A stretch of 12,884 nucleotides of DNA, from positions 1 through 12,884 of the forward strand of contig NZ_JBEWSZ010000023.1 in the NCBI RefSeq assembly GCF_040537815.1. Direction: 5' to 3'. The position numbers and the translations under genes are program-made. The stretch is from Mesorhizobium shangrilense. Its GTDB lineage: Bacteria > Pseudomonadota > Alphaproteobacteria > Rhizobiales > Rhizobiaceae. Positions 12,444-12,884 of the stretch are shown piece after piece. Below the pieces are notes generated by a model that saw only the letters and a list, made by a program, of their open reading frames with translations, did not search any database and was not told where the DNA came from. Position 1 is the stretch's first letter. Every line of letters starts with the position of its first letter.

Positions 12444-12884
12444 ATGCTGACACCGCAGAGCGCGGTTTTTATCGGTGGGGCGTCTATGGTTCCCGCTATT
12501 GAGTATTGCCATGCGCGCGGGTTTCAGGGCCGTATGCATGTTGTCAATCCGCGACGGAGTGAGCTCGCCAGCGTTCCCTGTGTACCCAATATAGCCGCCT
12601 TACCCGAGGTGCCGGACTTAGCGTATGTGGCGATCCCACGCAACAATGTCGTTGAACTCGTCCGAGAGCTTGTGCAGTTCGGGGTCGCGGGCGCTATCTG
12701 CAACAGTTCCGGTTTTTCCGAAATGCATGGCGGGGAAAAAGCTCAGCTCGCGCTTGTGGACGCAGCAGGAGAAATGCCGATAATCGGGCCGAATTGCCCC
12801 GGCGTGGCCAACTTTGCCGATCGATCCGTCTTCATGATGGACCATTTCGGTGACCATGACGAGAACGGCAGCGTCGCCCTCATA
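12444..12884 (+). CDS. NDP-forming acyl-CoA synthetase (acetyl-CoA synthetase-like), N-terminal part; runs off right edge
   Basis: From ATG 12444 the frame stays open to the end of the window (147 codons). It begins MLTPQSAVFIGGASMVPAIE, a Rossmann CoA-binding start with the glycine-rich F-I-G-G-A-S (9-14), then YVAIPRNNVVELV (61-73) and GPNCPGVANF (115-124). G-P-N-C-x-G is a hallmark of the CoA-binding/succinyl-CoA-ligase-like domain of ADP-forming acyl-CoA synthetases. Such enzymes activate a carboxylic acid to its CoA thioester with ATP. No clear ribosome binding site precedes ATG 12444, and the sequence just upstream is the antisense of the permease remnant. The natural start may therefore have been lost or altered in a rearrangement. 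It would supply the CoA ester used by the hydratase, dehydrogenases and thioesterase at the left of the window. Confidence 0.82.
   Translation, partial: MLTPQSAVFIGGASMVPAIEYCHARGFQGRMHVVNPRRSELASVPCVPNIAALPEVPDLAYVAIPRNNVVELVRELVQFGVAGAICNSSGFSEMHGGEKAQLALVDAAGEMPIIGPNCPGVANFADRSVFMMDHFGDHDENGSVALI

Noticed and set aside
1..12884. CRISPR arrays, tRNA or rRNA genes
   Set aside because: No regularly spaced repeats, cloverleaf-like segments with a CCA/T-loop, or rRNA-like stretches were seen.

Overview
The window looks like an accessory, island-type region of an alphaproteobacterium, most likely a rhizobial (Rhizobiales) symbiotic island or plasmid. This is inferred from the GC-rich coding style, the dense pile-up of broken insertion sequences (IS66, IS701-like, IS110, IS21, tyrosine recombinase) and the family types of the intact genes. 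No rRNA, tRNA or CRISPR was seen. I cannot name the species from sequence alone.

Layout, left to right. 2-130: C-terminal tail of an enoyl-CoA hydratase. 335-1498 and 1541-2707: two tandem paralogous acyl-CoA dehydrogenases. 2862-3380: a hot-dog thioesterase resembling the betainyl-CoA thioesterase type. 3381-4625: a gene-poor stretch, a small reverse-strand ORF pair joined at an A AAA AAG heptamer, and the left part of an IS66 element (tnpA plus the first 15 codons of tnpB). 4611-5897 (reverse): an IS701-type transposase pseudogene with several frameshifts and an internal in-frame 117-bp tandem duplication; it is fused directly to the cut IS66 tnpB. 5971-7545 (reverse): a two-gene operon of short-chain dehydrogenases/reductases. 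7546-7929: an AT-rich, promoter-like intergenic region. 7930-10125: a graveyard of mobile DNA (integrase remnant, MITE-like inverted repeat, IS110 pseudogene, IS21 istA fragment). 10365-10586: a fragment of a peptide-type ABC substrate-binding protein. 10625-10972: a promoter-like site and a small ORF with a very strong ribosome binding site. 11026-12021: an intact isopenicillin-N-synthase-like Fe(II)/2-oxoglutarate oxygenase. 12029-12440 (reverse): a broken Dpp/Opp-type permease. 12444-end: the start of an NDP-forming acyl-CoA synthetase.

The intact genes share one theme: activation (CoA ligase), alpha,beta-oxidation (dehydrogenases), hydration (hydratase), oxidation of hydroxyl to keto (SDRs), CoA release (thioesterase) and an Fe(II) oxygenase. 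Together they could form a catabolic or modifying route for an unusual carboxylic acid carried as a CoA ester. The thioesterase type hints at a carnitine/betaine-like or branched acid, but the substrate cannot be read from the sequence. The insertion-sequence debris between the gene blocks suggests a once-continuous cluster that was broken up, or one assembled by transfer.
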